From NCBI GenBank assembly GCA_033063855.1, contig CP093831.1, positions 14,322,001 to 14,386,000 of the forward strand: a DNA stretch of 64,000 bases, given 5' to 3'. The DNA is from Smittia aterrima. Its lineage: Eukaryota > Arthropoda > Insecta > Diptera > Chironomidae. A model generated the notes under the pieces. The model was not told the DNA's origin and made no database searches. It saw only the letters and a program-made list of their open reading frames with translations. Both the position numbers and the translations under genes were made by a program. This document shows, piece by piece, positions 1 to 9,127 of the stretch (positions within the stretch are counted from its first letter, which is position 1; every line of letters starts with the position of its first letter).

Positions 1-904
1 CTCGTCATCTTCATCATCAATTTCTGCTGGAATCACAAATGAACCAAGAACATCTTCTCGGATTTTAAAGCAGAGCTGAAAGAGTTTGCTATTCCTAATC
101 ATACAGGAAAGTTGAATTTGTGTTTGTAAGGATATCGAATGAAGCCAATGAGAGATTTTCTTTTGTTCAACGAGAGCTGTAACCGCTCTGCCCTCATATT
201 GCGCTTGTGTTTCCTCATCGCAGTCCTCTACTTTTACTTTAAAGATTGTAAAGTGCCTGGCAGGATTCTGATCAGCTTCGATGGTTAACGTTTGATCTTC
301 TCGAAACGTGAATCGGATTTTGTGAGAGTATTTGAATGTATCAACATATCGTTTGAAGGTTGAAAATCTTGGAAGTTTGGCTTGAACATCGAATTCTTCT
401 GCGTATGGAAGTTGCAGGTCGGCCCACCCGAGACGAGGAATAACAATCAGCGGAACTGTATTTGTTATCTTCGCAATTTGGTCGATATCTGACTGTGCAT
501 CCAAGTTGATTGTGAAAAATGGAAAATCTGTTTTTCCAAGCTTAATCTCTACATGAGTAACAGGTTTCTTTGACACTAGAGCTGAGCTCAAGTAAGCTGC
601 TTTCAGTTCGAGGTAAATAAAATTATCCTCTTCATCGTTATAAACGCCTTCCATTCTATACGACTCACAGAAACTTTCCGCATGGATATCAAACCATACA
701 CGAGGTTTCTTTGGTTCGTCTGGAACTGTGAAAGACATCGAGTCGGAGCGAATTCTAAAATTAAAATTATTTAAATCAAAAATAAAATTTGGAATTTCAT
801 TCTTACATTATGATGATGTCTTTATGATGTTTCGACAGTGTCGTCACGATCTCAACCAATTCTTTTATACTTGAGCTTTTGCCCAATGTTGTTTTAAACT
901 TCAT
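1..904 (-). CDS. Hus1: Hus1-like 9-1-1 checkpoint clamp subunit (3' end cut by window edge)
   Basis: Subunit of the Rad9-Rad1-Hus1 sliding clamp, which loads at damaged DNA in the nucleus and activates ATR signalling. Exon 1 is 807-904 and starts MKFK like other Hus1 proteins. A 52 bp intron (755-806) precedes exon 2, which stays open to base 1. Family-like stretches are FCESYRMEGVYNDEEDNFIY, followed by LEL and SSAL, then IPRLGWADL, and near the edge GSFVIPAE, which matches the usual Hus1 C-terminal IPA motif. About 283 residues are visible, close to the family's ~280, so only an acidic tail or a last few codons should be missing. The start is the only ATG in phase upstream of the conserved first strand. 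It is divergently paired with AP-2 sigma, with 191 bp between start codons. Confidence 0.85.
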
Positions 905-1095
905 TTTGCGAAATATTAGAAAAATATGCAAAAGACTTTTCTTGAGTTACTTTTCAAAACAAATCGATTGGGCGATCAACAAACGTTAATTTTAAATTGG
1001 ACGCGTTGCTTCGCAGAGAAAAAAAAATAAGAAGAAGAAAAGTTCAATTCGAGGAAAATTATAAAATTCAATAAATCCATTTAACTTCGCTCAAA

Positions 1096-1650
1096 ATGGT
1101 AAGAACTACTAATTAATGGGATGTTAATTACCTTATCATTATATTAAATGTCGTTGTCTTTCAGATTCGGTTTATTTTAATCCAAAACAGAGCTGGCAAA
1201 ACTCGATTGGCAAAGTGGTACATGAATTTCGATGATGACGAAAAACAAAAGCTTATCGAGGAAGTTCATGCAGTTGTTACCGTCAGAGACGCAAAGCACA
1301 CTAATTTTGTTGAGGTAAATATTAATCCTGATGCTTCCATTGACATAAAAATTGAATTTTTAATTTAATTTAAGTTTCGCAACTTTAAAATCGTTTATCG
1401 CCGCTATGCTGGTCTCTACTTCTGCATCTGTGTCGACGTGAATGATAACAATTTGTGTTATCTCGAAGCGATTCACAATTTTGTTGAAGTTCTCAACGAG
1501 TATTTCCATAACGTTTGTGAGCTAGATCTGGTGTTCAACTTTTACAAAGTGTATACAGTCGTGGACGAAATGTTCTTGGCTGGTGAGATTCGAGAGACTT
1601 CACAAACCAAAGTCCTCAAACAGCTGCTAACGCTGAACTCTCTTGACTAA
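1096..1650 (+). CDS. AP-2sigma: AP-2 complex subunit sigma
   Basis: Small (sigma) chain of the AP-2 clathrin adaptor at the plasma membrane; it binds dileucine cargo signals during endocytosis. Three exons join: 1096-1098, 1165-1314 and 1375-1650. They give exactly 142 residues, the standard AP2S1 length. The protein begins [20 protein letters not shown] and runs through [20 protein letters not shown] to [17 protein letters not shown], almost unchanged from vertebrates. The longin fold spans the whole chain. Exon 1 contributes only the ATG, followed at once by a GTAAGA donor. A poly(A) signal (AATAAA) lies about 170 bp downstream. The AP-1 sigma paralogue is less likely because of the exact length and sequence. 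Confidence 0.96.
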
Positions 1651-1864
1651 GTCGTCACGATCAATCGTCTTACTTCTATATTCCAATTCATAATCTCAAC
1701 ATTATATAAAGAGCGAATGGGCAGTCGGTCCATTGGTGACAAAAAAAATATGTTAATAAGTAAAAGTCCTGCTTGATTTAGCTAATCTTATAAAACCATC
1801 AAAAATGATTTATTGCAATAAAATGTGTAAAATTTATTGAGAAACCAAGACGGCTAGTGATTTG

Positions 1865-3550
1865 TCATTTCCATGCCTTAGGACCTTTAGATGATGATAC
1901 TCGATGTGAGTTTCTTCCGCTGCTTATGTGAGAATTTGATTCTTCATTGACTCGATCAGACTTTGGTGATTGTTTCAGAAGCTGAAAGATGAAGGTTGAT
2001 TAGCTTGAAGCTTCATTTACTGTTCTTAACAAACCTTTTCAATATAATTTCGAAGCATATCAGCCTTGAGGTTCTCCTCGCTCTTCGATAGATTGTTCGT
2101 TGCTTGAGCCTGTTGAAACTGTTTGTTGTTATCGCTTTCAGATATTTCATTACTCATCAAATCGCTGTAATCTCTTAACTTGGAGGGATTAGTTAGAATT
2201 TCGAGCGTTTTCTTCCATTGCGTTTCCATGATTGAGTGAAGATTCTCAGCTATGTCGTGTCTTCGTATTTGATACTCATTAAGCTTTGACTCAAGAGATT
2301 CTATAGTTCGAGTTGCGTTGAACAATTGAACTTTGTAAAGTTCAACTTCCTCAGCACACTTTAAATTGATGAGATCGATTTCTTCTTCATTTCTAAAATA
2401 AAAAGGAAAATTAGTGAACAATTTCTTTTCGCGACGTTCAATGTAGAATGACTTACTTTCTTACGATCATTTCCATTTGGCTGATTACACGCTCATTATG
2501 AGTTCTTTCCCGTTTCTCTGCTTCTCGTTTGATTTCATCATGGAAATTCTCCAATTGCTCCTGAAACTCGGCGACCTTTTCTTCAATAGCTGATTCAAGC
2601 TGAGCTTGATAATAATTTTTTAGTGCAGCCCTCTGCATGTCCAACTCTTTGATCAACTTTCTTTCCTTTTCATTGAAGTCATCCATCATGTTACCAAAGA
2701 TTTTTTTTTGTTTCTGTTCGAGAATTAGCTTATCTTTAGCATGACGTTCACTAAGTTTCAATTTATCTTCTTTTGATTGTTTCATCTGAGATTTAAGTGA
2801 GGACATTTCACGATCAAGCACGGACCTTGCGTGTTTTTCCTTAATGAAATTGTCTCTCTCAGTCTTACAGTTTACCTTCAAATCTTCAATTTCTTTTCGT
2901 AGATCCTTCTCAATCTTTTGCTGATTACTCAAGCGTATCTCAAGATCTTGTACTTGGCTCTTTGCTATTTCTCTCATTTCTGTTGATGTTGAAGTCAAGT
3001 TTTCGATTTTCAGCTCAAGAAGTTCGTTCTTTGATTGAAATTTGTTGATTAGATGAATAGTGGATGCGACTTCTTGTTCAAGATTAACAATTTTCTGTTT
3101 TAATCGATTGTTTTCGATATCCAGCCCTTCATTGCTTCGAAGTTTACGAAGAGCTTCATCCTTCTCTTGGTCAAGCTTTGTGAGAAACGCTGTTTTCTGT
3201 TGATACTGTTGAATTTTCTTCTGTAGAATTCCAGTTAACTGCTCGTAATGCTGCCGCTTCAGCCTTTCTTCTTGCATATTCAAGTCTTGATCGGTCTTAT
3301 CGGAATTCGTGTGACTTAGCGATTCTGAAAAGCATTTGTAGCTAAGTGCTTCATTGATTGTCGAGTTGTGAGGATCCTTGCGTCGCTCAACGTGCAAGAA
3401 GTTATCGAGTTCTTTCATGAAATCGTTATCATTCGAAAAATGAGTTTTGTCTAAAACTAAATTTGGATCAAAGAAATTATTTGGTATTTTTATCAAAATA
3501 TCCGTGTCCGAGCTGTGAACAGACGATAAGCTGGAGCTGTTTGGATCCAT
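1865..3550 (-). CDS. cnb: Centrobin-like centriolar coiled-coil protein
   Basis: Long coiled-coil protein of 522 residues encoded by exons 2457-3550, 2035-2392 and 1865-1981 (introns 64 and 53 bp). Residues about 1-95 are polar and Ser/Asp rich; about 100-460 are near-continuous heptads rich in E, K, Q and L. The assignment to centrobin rests on two stretches that align with the vertebrate protein: QLESAIEEKVAEFQEQLE, and LHSIMETQWKKTLEILTNP just after the coiled coil, plus a short basic tail ending in GPKAWK. Centrobin marks daughter centrioles and is needed for centriole asymmetry in fly neuroblasts. It is shorter than the Drosophila (~690) and human (~900) forms. If the name is wrong, it is still a coiled-coil cytoskeletal protein. 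Confidence 0.7.
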
Positions 3551-4178
3551 TTTGACTGCTTCACTTTCACTTGTTAATTAAATGCAGGCGATTGAAACAA
3601 ATTTATTTCAAACTGTTTACAAACAGAAAATTGTTTGCACGAGGGGACGAAGCAGTGACTAAAAAGTTTGAAAAAATTCGTTGAATTTGTGACTTTTAAG
3701 AAAACCGAAGTTAAGCTAAATTAAGCCTGATTTGTTAAGTTGCTAATCTGTCAACTAATGCTTCGTAGCATGTTAACAGTAAGAAGTAAATTGTCTCGAT
3801 AAAACTGTAAATTGCCACTTTTGAGAGAATTTTTGAATTCTGAGAAAGTCAACGGAACAAAGATAATTGAAATAATTAAACGCGATAAACTTGATTAAGC
3901 CGCTGGACCAAGGATAATTCAATTAACGTCCGTTTTTTATTTTATTCACAAACAGAACAGAGAAAAGTAATATAATTAAACATTTAAGACGATAAACTTT
4001 GTTTTCCTTTTGAAAGAGAGAGAGAGAAACACTCTCAGCGATAGCCGTTAAGAGCGAATAATGATTTCGGGACTTCTCTCAAAATCGCCAGATAAAAGTT
4101 CGTGAGATTTTTTCTTTGCTTTTGTTCTACTTTGGAATATTCATTAGAAAGAAAATTCTAACAATTTTTTGCTCAGAA
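3551..4178. promoter_or_regulatory. Divergent centrobin / Medea-1 intergenic region with GA tract and a short dispersed repeat
   Basis: No coding sequence is seen. The stretch separates the divergent starts of centrobin and Medea copy 1. A run of GA dinucleotides (about 4013-4026) could be a GAGA-factor type element. About 3728-3815 resembles 6966-7058 in the same orientation (shared cores TTAAGTTG, TAATCTGT, CTAATGCTT, TCTCGATAAAA or CTCGATAAAA). Homology with the right arm of the inverted duplication begins near 4054. A probable 5'UTR donor (TTC|GTGAGA, about 4103) and acceptor (TTTTTTGCTCAG, just before the ATG) suggest a spliced leader for Medea copy 1. Confidence 0.5.
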
Positions 4179-6623
4179 ATGAACACAATGCCGTCAACTG
4201 CACCGACCTCAGCCGATGCTTGTCTTAGCATCGTCCACTCGCTCATGCGCCATCGAGTGAGTAGAACTTTTAATTTGTTTATTTTCACAGCATTTTCACT
4301 CTTTGTTGTTGCATTTTCGATTGGCAGCTAGGAGGCGAATCTGAAGAATTAGCAAGGAAAACTATCGACTCACTAGTGAAAAGGCTAAAAGAAAAACGAG
4401 ATGAGCTTGATTCACTAATCACTGCAATCACGACAAACGGAGCCCTTCCAAGTAAATGTGTCACAATTCAGCGAACGATTGATGGTCGCTTACAAGTTGC
4501 TGGACGGAAAGGATTCCCTCATGTTATCTACGCTCGTATCTGGCGATGGCCTGACCTGCACAAGAATGAGTTAAAGCATGTGAAATATTGTCAGTTCGCG
4601 TTCGATCTGAGGTGCGACTCCGTTTGTGTGAATCCTTATCACTACGAACGTGTCGTATCGCCAGGAATAGGTGAGTCAAAGTCAATTACGTCTCATGCAT
4701 TCAAGTGAATAATGTTTTCTATTTCAGATCTCTCTGGCTTGACACTTCAAGCTGGCCCAAGAAACATTGTAAAAGATGAGTACACCCCTGGTGGCTCTAT
4801 CGTTGGTCAAGCGAATCTCGAAATGGATGGCAACGAGATTGGAACGATTCAGCATCATCCCATTCATATGTCGGGAATGGGATATACAGCAATGGCAATG
4901 CATCAACAACCTGGTTCAGGTGAGTCATTGCCTCCATGATTCAACTTTTTTTTATTTGATTCTAAGAATCATTTGCTGATTGTTTTATGTTTGCTGCATT
5001 CATCATTTCTTTCGTTATTTTTTGACAAAATTGAAGCTGATTCAAAACCTGGATCTATTATCTATCCACCACGTGTGGTACCAAAAGTTGAACCCAATAC
5101 GAATGATTCGCAAACACGCAATATTTGGGGTCAACCTTCATCTGTGCAACAGCGTATTTCACATCCACCACCGCATTGTAAGAAATTGGAGATTTATTTT
5201 TTAGTTTCGCTTTGTTTTCTTCTTTTTTTAAATCTGTCGGAGTCTAATTGAGTTGTGTACGATTTTCCAGCTACAACACATATTCTTCCGGTCAGTAGTC
5301 CGGAGAATGCGCTTTTACAGCAGCAAAAGCCAACTTCATCAACCCAGACATCACAACAGCAACAAATGTCGGTTTCTTCTATTATGAATCAACCGGGCAG
5401 CTCACAAAATTCACAATCAAACTCTCAGTCGCAAGAACAAAACTATTTCACGACTTCAACTGATACTCAGCATACCGACACTCAACAAATGACCTCGGCT
5501 TTGATTTCAGCAACATCACCAGTACAAATGTTACAGAATGATTATGCGACAAGCATCAATTCTAATGCACAATCGACGCAGTCCTTTACGCAACAACAGT
5601 GCATTGGAGGCGCTCAAGCCGCTTGGACTGCCCGAGGGTCCAACACATTAACGTATACGCAACCTATGCAACTACCTGATGCTAGAGCTATAAATCAACA
5701 GTATTGTAAGTTTTTTAAAAATAACGTCACCGAGTCTTTATCTTTGAATAACGGTTTCATTGCTTAGGGCCACCAGTACAATCTGAAATGTCGAATCAGC
5801 AGCAACAGAGGCTTTCGCGTCAGCCAGCTCCTGAATATTGGTGTTCGATCGCTTACTTTGAACTTGACACTCAAGTTGGCGAAACATTCAAAGTTCCATC
5901 GAGTAAACCTCATGTTACAGTTGACGGCTATGTTGATTCTTCTGGTGGCAATCGGTTCTGTTTAGGAGCGTTAAGTAACGTTCATCGTACAGAGCAAAGT
6001 GAAAGAGCTCGGTAAGTTTTAGAAAACCTTTTTATTCTCAACAGTTTTAACAAATTTCTTTTCAACAGTCTTCACATTGGCAAAGGTGTTCAGTTGGATC
6101 TTCGTGGAGAAGGAGATGTCTGGTTGCGATGTCTGAGTGAATATTCAGTCTTCGTTCAAAGTTATTATTTGGATCGTGAAGCTGGAAGAACACCTGGTGA
6201 TGCTGTACACAAAATCTATCCATCAGCATGCATCAAAGTCTTCGATTTACGTCAATGTCATCAACAAATGCAATCTTTAGCAGCTAATGCTCAAGCAGCT
6301 GCTGCAGCTCAAGCTGCGGCTGTTGCTGGGATTCCTGGACACGTTGGCGTTCAAGCAAGAAGTAAGTTTCGAAGTTTAAAAGCTAAGTTAGATCATCATT
6401 TTTAATTCTTATCTTCCTAGACCTAAATGCAGCAGCTGGCATCGGCGTTGATGATCTCCGTCGTCTGTGCATTCTTCGTTTGAGTTTTGTTAAAGGATGG
6501 GGCCCTGACTATCCTCGCCAGTCGATCAAAGACACGCCATGTTGGGTCGAAGTTCATCTACACCGTGCACTGCAACTTCTTGACGAAGTTTTGCATAATA
6601 TGCCGATCGATGGTCGCGAATAA
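4179..6623 (+). CDS. Med: Medea / Smad4 co-Smad, copy 1 (diverged MH1 patch)
   Basis: Common-mediator Smad that joins receptor-activated Smads in BMP/activin signalling and binds DNA in the nucleus. Exons: 4179-4256, 4328-4670, 4728-4919, 5037-5177, 5271-5705, 5768-6011, 6069-6361, 6421-6623; 642 residues. The MH1 domain (about 10-140) keeps the zinc ligands in [15 protein letters not shown] and [15 protein letters not shown] Gln/Ser-rich linker follows, then the MH2 domain (about 415-642) with [20 protein letters not shown] and [14 protein letters not shown]. The tail is slightly shorter than in vertebrates. Compared with copy 2 and the family consensus, this copy carries Cys to Arg in SLMxHR, Gln to Leu in the following QGGESE, and a dense patch of changes over the next 20 codons. 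MH2 also differs (VDSSGG, LSEYSV). The frame is fully open, so it could still be functional. Confidence 0.95.
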
Positions 6624-7126
6624 ACCTTTTCTAACTTACATAGAAACTAGAGAGTGCAAATTTGAGGAAGACGACGAAAAAATGACATAAAAGAGATTAT
6701 AATGAGAGTTAATGCTTTGCTGATTTATGAAGAGGTAACAATCTATTTTTTCTAAACCTACAAAAGAAAAAACAATTGTCGCGAATTTAAATTTAAGGAA
6801 ATGGCTTGACCTCAACTGTCTTTTCGAACCTTCCTCACAACCTTTCCTTCTTGTTCTTCAATGTCTCTAAAGGAAAAACAAAAAAAAAGTTAGTTTTAAA
6901 TTTCTCGCTTAAAAATATTGAAATGAGAAAGCTCATAGAAATTAGTGCGAAACTTTTTGTTTCTTGTTACCTGATAAATGTTAAGTTGTTAATCTGTAAA
7001 TAACTAATGCTTAATTGCCTCGATAAAAGTGTTTTAAAGAAAGTAATCGGCTGACAATTTAGAGCTCAAATACGTTACGCAATTTATTCTTGTTCTGACG
7101 CAATTTTCTGACCGACGGCAAGCGAA
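6624..7126. other. Medea-1 3' flank with deletion-junction filler
   Basis: Holds the 3'UTR of Medea copy 1 and the junction where the synaptotagmin-like gene is missing. Bases 6966-7058 have no counterpart in the right arm and look like the 3728-3815 sequence upstream of this same arm. From about 7059 homology resumes with the sequence just upstream of the villin-like first exon, so a duplicated villin promoter should lie immediately before 7127. No convincing ORF is present. Confidence 0.6.
6966..7058. repeat. Breakpoint filler resembling 3728-3815
   Basis: About 93 bp with no match in the opposite arm. It shares ordered blocks with 3728-3815 (TTAAGTTG, TAATCTGT, CTAATGCTT, CTCGATAAAA) in the same orientation. 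It sits exactly where roughly 2.4 kb of the right arm is absent, which is what template-switch or microhomology repair would leave behind. It could also be a short dispersed element that attracted the break. Confidence 0.6.
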
Positions 7127-7153
7127 ATGCAAAAGTTTGTTAAGGAGACTCAA
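7127..7153 (+). pseudogene. Orphan duplicated first coding exon of the villin-like gene
   Basis: The nine codons here (MQKFVKETQ, then a GTAAAT donor) copy the first coding exon of the villin-like gene at 13282-13308 (MQKFVKEIQ). The duplicated block stops within intron 1, so no downstream villin exon exists on this strand. It is preceded by a copy of the villin promoter region. If still transcribed, it would splice into whatever acceptor lies downstream, for example in the 8300-8950 region. Confidence 0.85.
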
Positions 7154-8703
7154 GTAAATCTTCAAATATTTCCTGAAGTAATCAAGCGGAGAAATTGAAT
7201 CTTATTCAATTCGTCGGTGTCACTTAATTTTGATTCAGGCGAGAAATCGTCGAATTAGTTTCAATGATGATGAATTCGGAAATTTCGTTGGGTCAACGAC
7301 CATTGAAATACTGCGATATGTGCCATCATTAGTTGCCGTGACTTTTGTACATGCGAGCAGAGTTTTCATTATCAACAATTGCGAGTATATGAACACAGCA
7401 CAGTAATTTCACCTTCTGAGGCCCGCGTTGTGAATTATGGCAATTAGACTGATCATGACACATAACGGCGAAAGACTACTAACGAGACAAGTTGAAACAG
7501 TTTTAACAAATCAAAGAAATTTGATGAATCAAACAGAGAAAGTTCAAAAAGTCGCACGATCTTTGTTCGCAAGTTCATTCAAATGCAAATTCATAGAAAA
7601 GTTCAGTGATTTCTTTCAACTCTGTCGATTCATTGAATTTTTGCACTTGCGATTTACATTTTGCACCGAACAAGAATTTCCATCGGTTTCACTTCACTTC
7701 TTTTCCTCTCTCTCTTCGTCCGCTCATTCATCATCAAACATCATCATCATCATCAAACCATTCTCTCAACATTTTCCAACATCAGGTGCAACGTCGAGCT
7801 CGATCAGTTCAGTTTGCTTTCAATCGTTGTCGGTTCAGCATCGCAAAGACAAAATTGTTAATTAACGAGACACTTCACCGGCATAAATTGGATTAATAAA
7901 GTTGTGAACAGTCGACGATCAAGATGAAGACTCTTGACATCAGTCAAAAAGATTTTGTAATTATCGATCAAAGAACTTTTTTCTTCAAAGTGAAAATCGT
8001 GATCTCTGTGCTAACTTTCTTCATCCGCGACCTTTTCCATTCGATGATACTTTCAAAATCTCCAGAAAAATGATTGCTGTGGAAATTTTGTTAGATTTTT
8101 TTTTGTCTGTCAGTGATCAAATCTTTTCTTATTCAATTTCCTTTTACTTGACACAAATTTCAAAATTTTAATTACATCGCGTGTCTTGTTTGCTGCTGCG
8201 AGACGAACTGAAGCCAACAGAACAACACTTCGCAGTTACAATTTCCTCGACATTAACTGAACTTAACATTGCTTTACATTAATGAACAGCGATCATTAAT
8301 CTCAATCAACATTGTTTCATCAAGTAATCTTTTGCAAGCTTCTCATAAAGTGGAAAAAAAGTCTTTCCGCTAAATGTTGACGACAGATAATTCCCAATCG
8401 AAAAATCGTAAAATTATTTGCAGTCTTCACTCTCATTTTCTTGCCTCGAGGCGAACTTGTGCCGAGATCGTTGGCGGGCAAATATTTAAATTATATGGAA
8501 TGTTCAATGATTCAATAAAAACTGAAAAAATATTTCTAGACTTGAATCTATTTTTATCATTTTCAGAATCCATCCACATTGATAGAATTTTCCACGTTTG
8601 TGAAGGTGGAACCTATGAACTGTCCAATTTACTCTTCCACATTGATTGTTATCACTGATAATGATGATTACCAAATAATTTAACCAACAATTAAGTTGAA
8701 GAG
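7154..8703. other. Duplicated villin intron-1 segment and unique spacer, no supported gene
   Basis: About 7154-8325 is the duplicated first part of villin intron 1, including an ATC-type trinucleotide microsatellite (about 7729-7755) that also occurs, with a nearby small indel, in the right arm. Open frames here are shared between the arms only because the arms are nearly identical. About 8326-8703 is unique sequence between the arm end and the promoter of the micro-gene. I see no gene in it. Confidence 0.5.
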
Positions 8704-8735
8704 TATAAAACGAATCCATATCGTCCCAAGCACTC
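8704..8735 (+). promoter_or_regulatory. TATA box and initiator of the micro-gene
   Basis: TATAAAA at 8704-8710 is followed about 31 bp later by an initiator-like TCAATTG (8733-8739). This is the standard insect core-promoter spacing and would place the transcript start near 8735, about 80 nt upstream of the ATG at 8815. A second TATAAAA at about 8795 is too close to the ATG to be the main box. Confidence 0.55.
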
Positions 8736-8814
8736 AATTGTGATTTTAAAACTCAAACGTTAAACTTCCTTCAAATCAACTAACCACAAGAGGCTATAAA
8801 ATCGAGTGCTAGCA

Positions 8815-9013
8815 ATGGATGAGTGCGATTTCTTACCACAAATCATTGACTTCATTATGGGAATTTTCTTTCCAAGTGAGAATCGAGGCGATTGAGATGT
8901 ATACGCTCGATGAATTATCGTAAATCATTCTGATCTCTTTCTTCTACTTTAAAGGTTCAGAAGACGATTACGAGGACGCGTCTGGTGAAGCGGAGACAAC
9001 CACAGCACATTGA
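8815..9013 (+). CDS. Micro-gene encoding a 39-residue peptide, function unknown
   Basis: Exons 8815-8875 and 8955-9013 join across a 79 bp intron with a GTGAGA donor and TTTAAAG acceptor. They encode 39 residues: MDECDFLPQIIDFIMGIFFP, then SSEDDYEDASGEAETTTAH. The N-terminal half is strongly hydrophobic with acidic caps; the C-terminal half is acidic and Ser/Thr rich. It looks like an amphipathic or membrane-associated micropeptide, not a classic secreted peptide, because no basic residue precedes the hydrophobic run. Support comes from an in-frame short intron, a TATA/initiator at the right distance, and a poly(A) signal (AATAAA, 9033-9038) right after the stop. It lies between the left duplication arm and the 3' end of villin. 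I do not recognise the family. Confidence 0.6.
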
Positions 9014-9127
9014 TTGATTTTCTTGCTGCAACAATAAAATAAAAACTTTATCTAAATGTGAAAATATTTGTTTTATTCAAAGAAATGTTAATCGAAAGTT
9101 ACAAAAGTGAAAAGAATTGTGAAATAT

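Larger units (their letters stand above)
4054..8325. repeat. Left arm of inverted duplication (Medea-1 plus villin 5' fragment)
   Basis: Positions 4054-6965 match the reverse complement of about 15789-18707, and 7059-8325 match the reverse complement of about 12058-13385. Coding exons, introns and untranslated DNA are all shared, so this is a DNA-level duplication and not a retrocopy. Divergence looks to be about 1-3% over most of the compared stretches, with small indels. The arm lacks the ~2.4 kb that in the right arm carries the synaptotagmin-like gene; in its place lie about 93 bp of unrelated filler (6966-7058). The inner end falls inside what is intron 1 of the villin-like gene in the right arm. 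Confidence 0.93.

Noticed and set aside
7437..7865. A 142-codon frame conserved with 12528-12953 in the other arm
   Set aside because: Both lie in villin intron-1 sequence, and all three overlapping frames are equally conserved because the arms are nearly identical. Codon-specific constraint is not visible.
8374..8658. 94-codon plus-strand frame between the left arm and the micro-gene
   Set aside because: No recognisable motif; it overlaps AT-rich spacer upstream of the TATA box.
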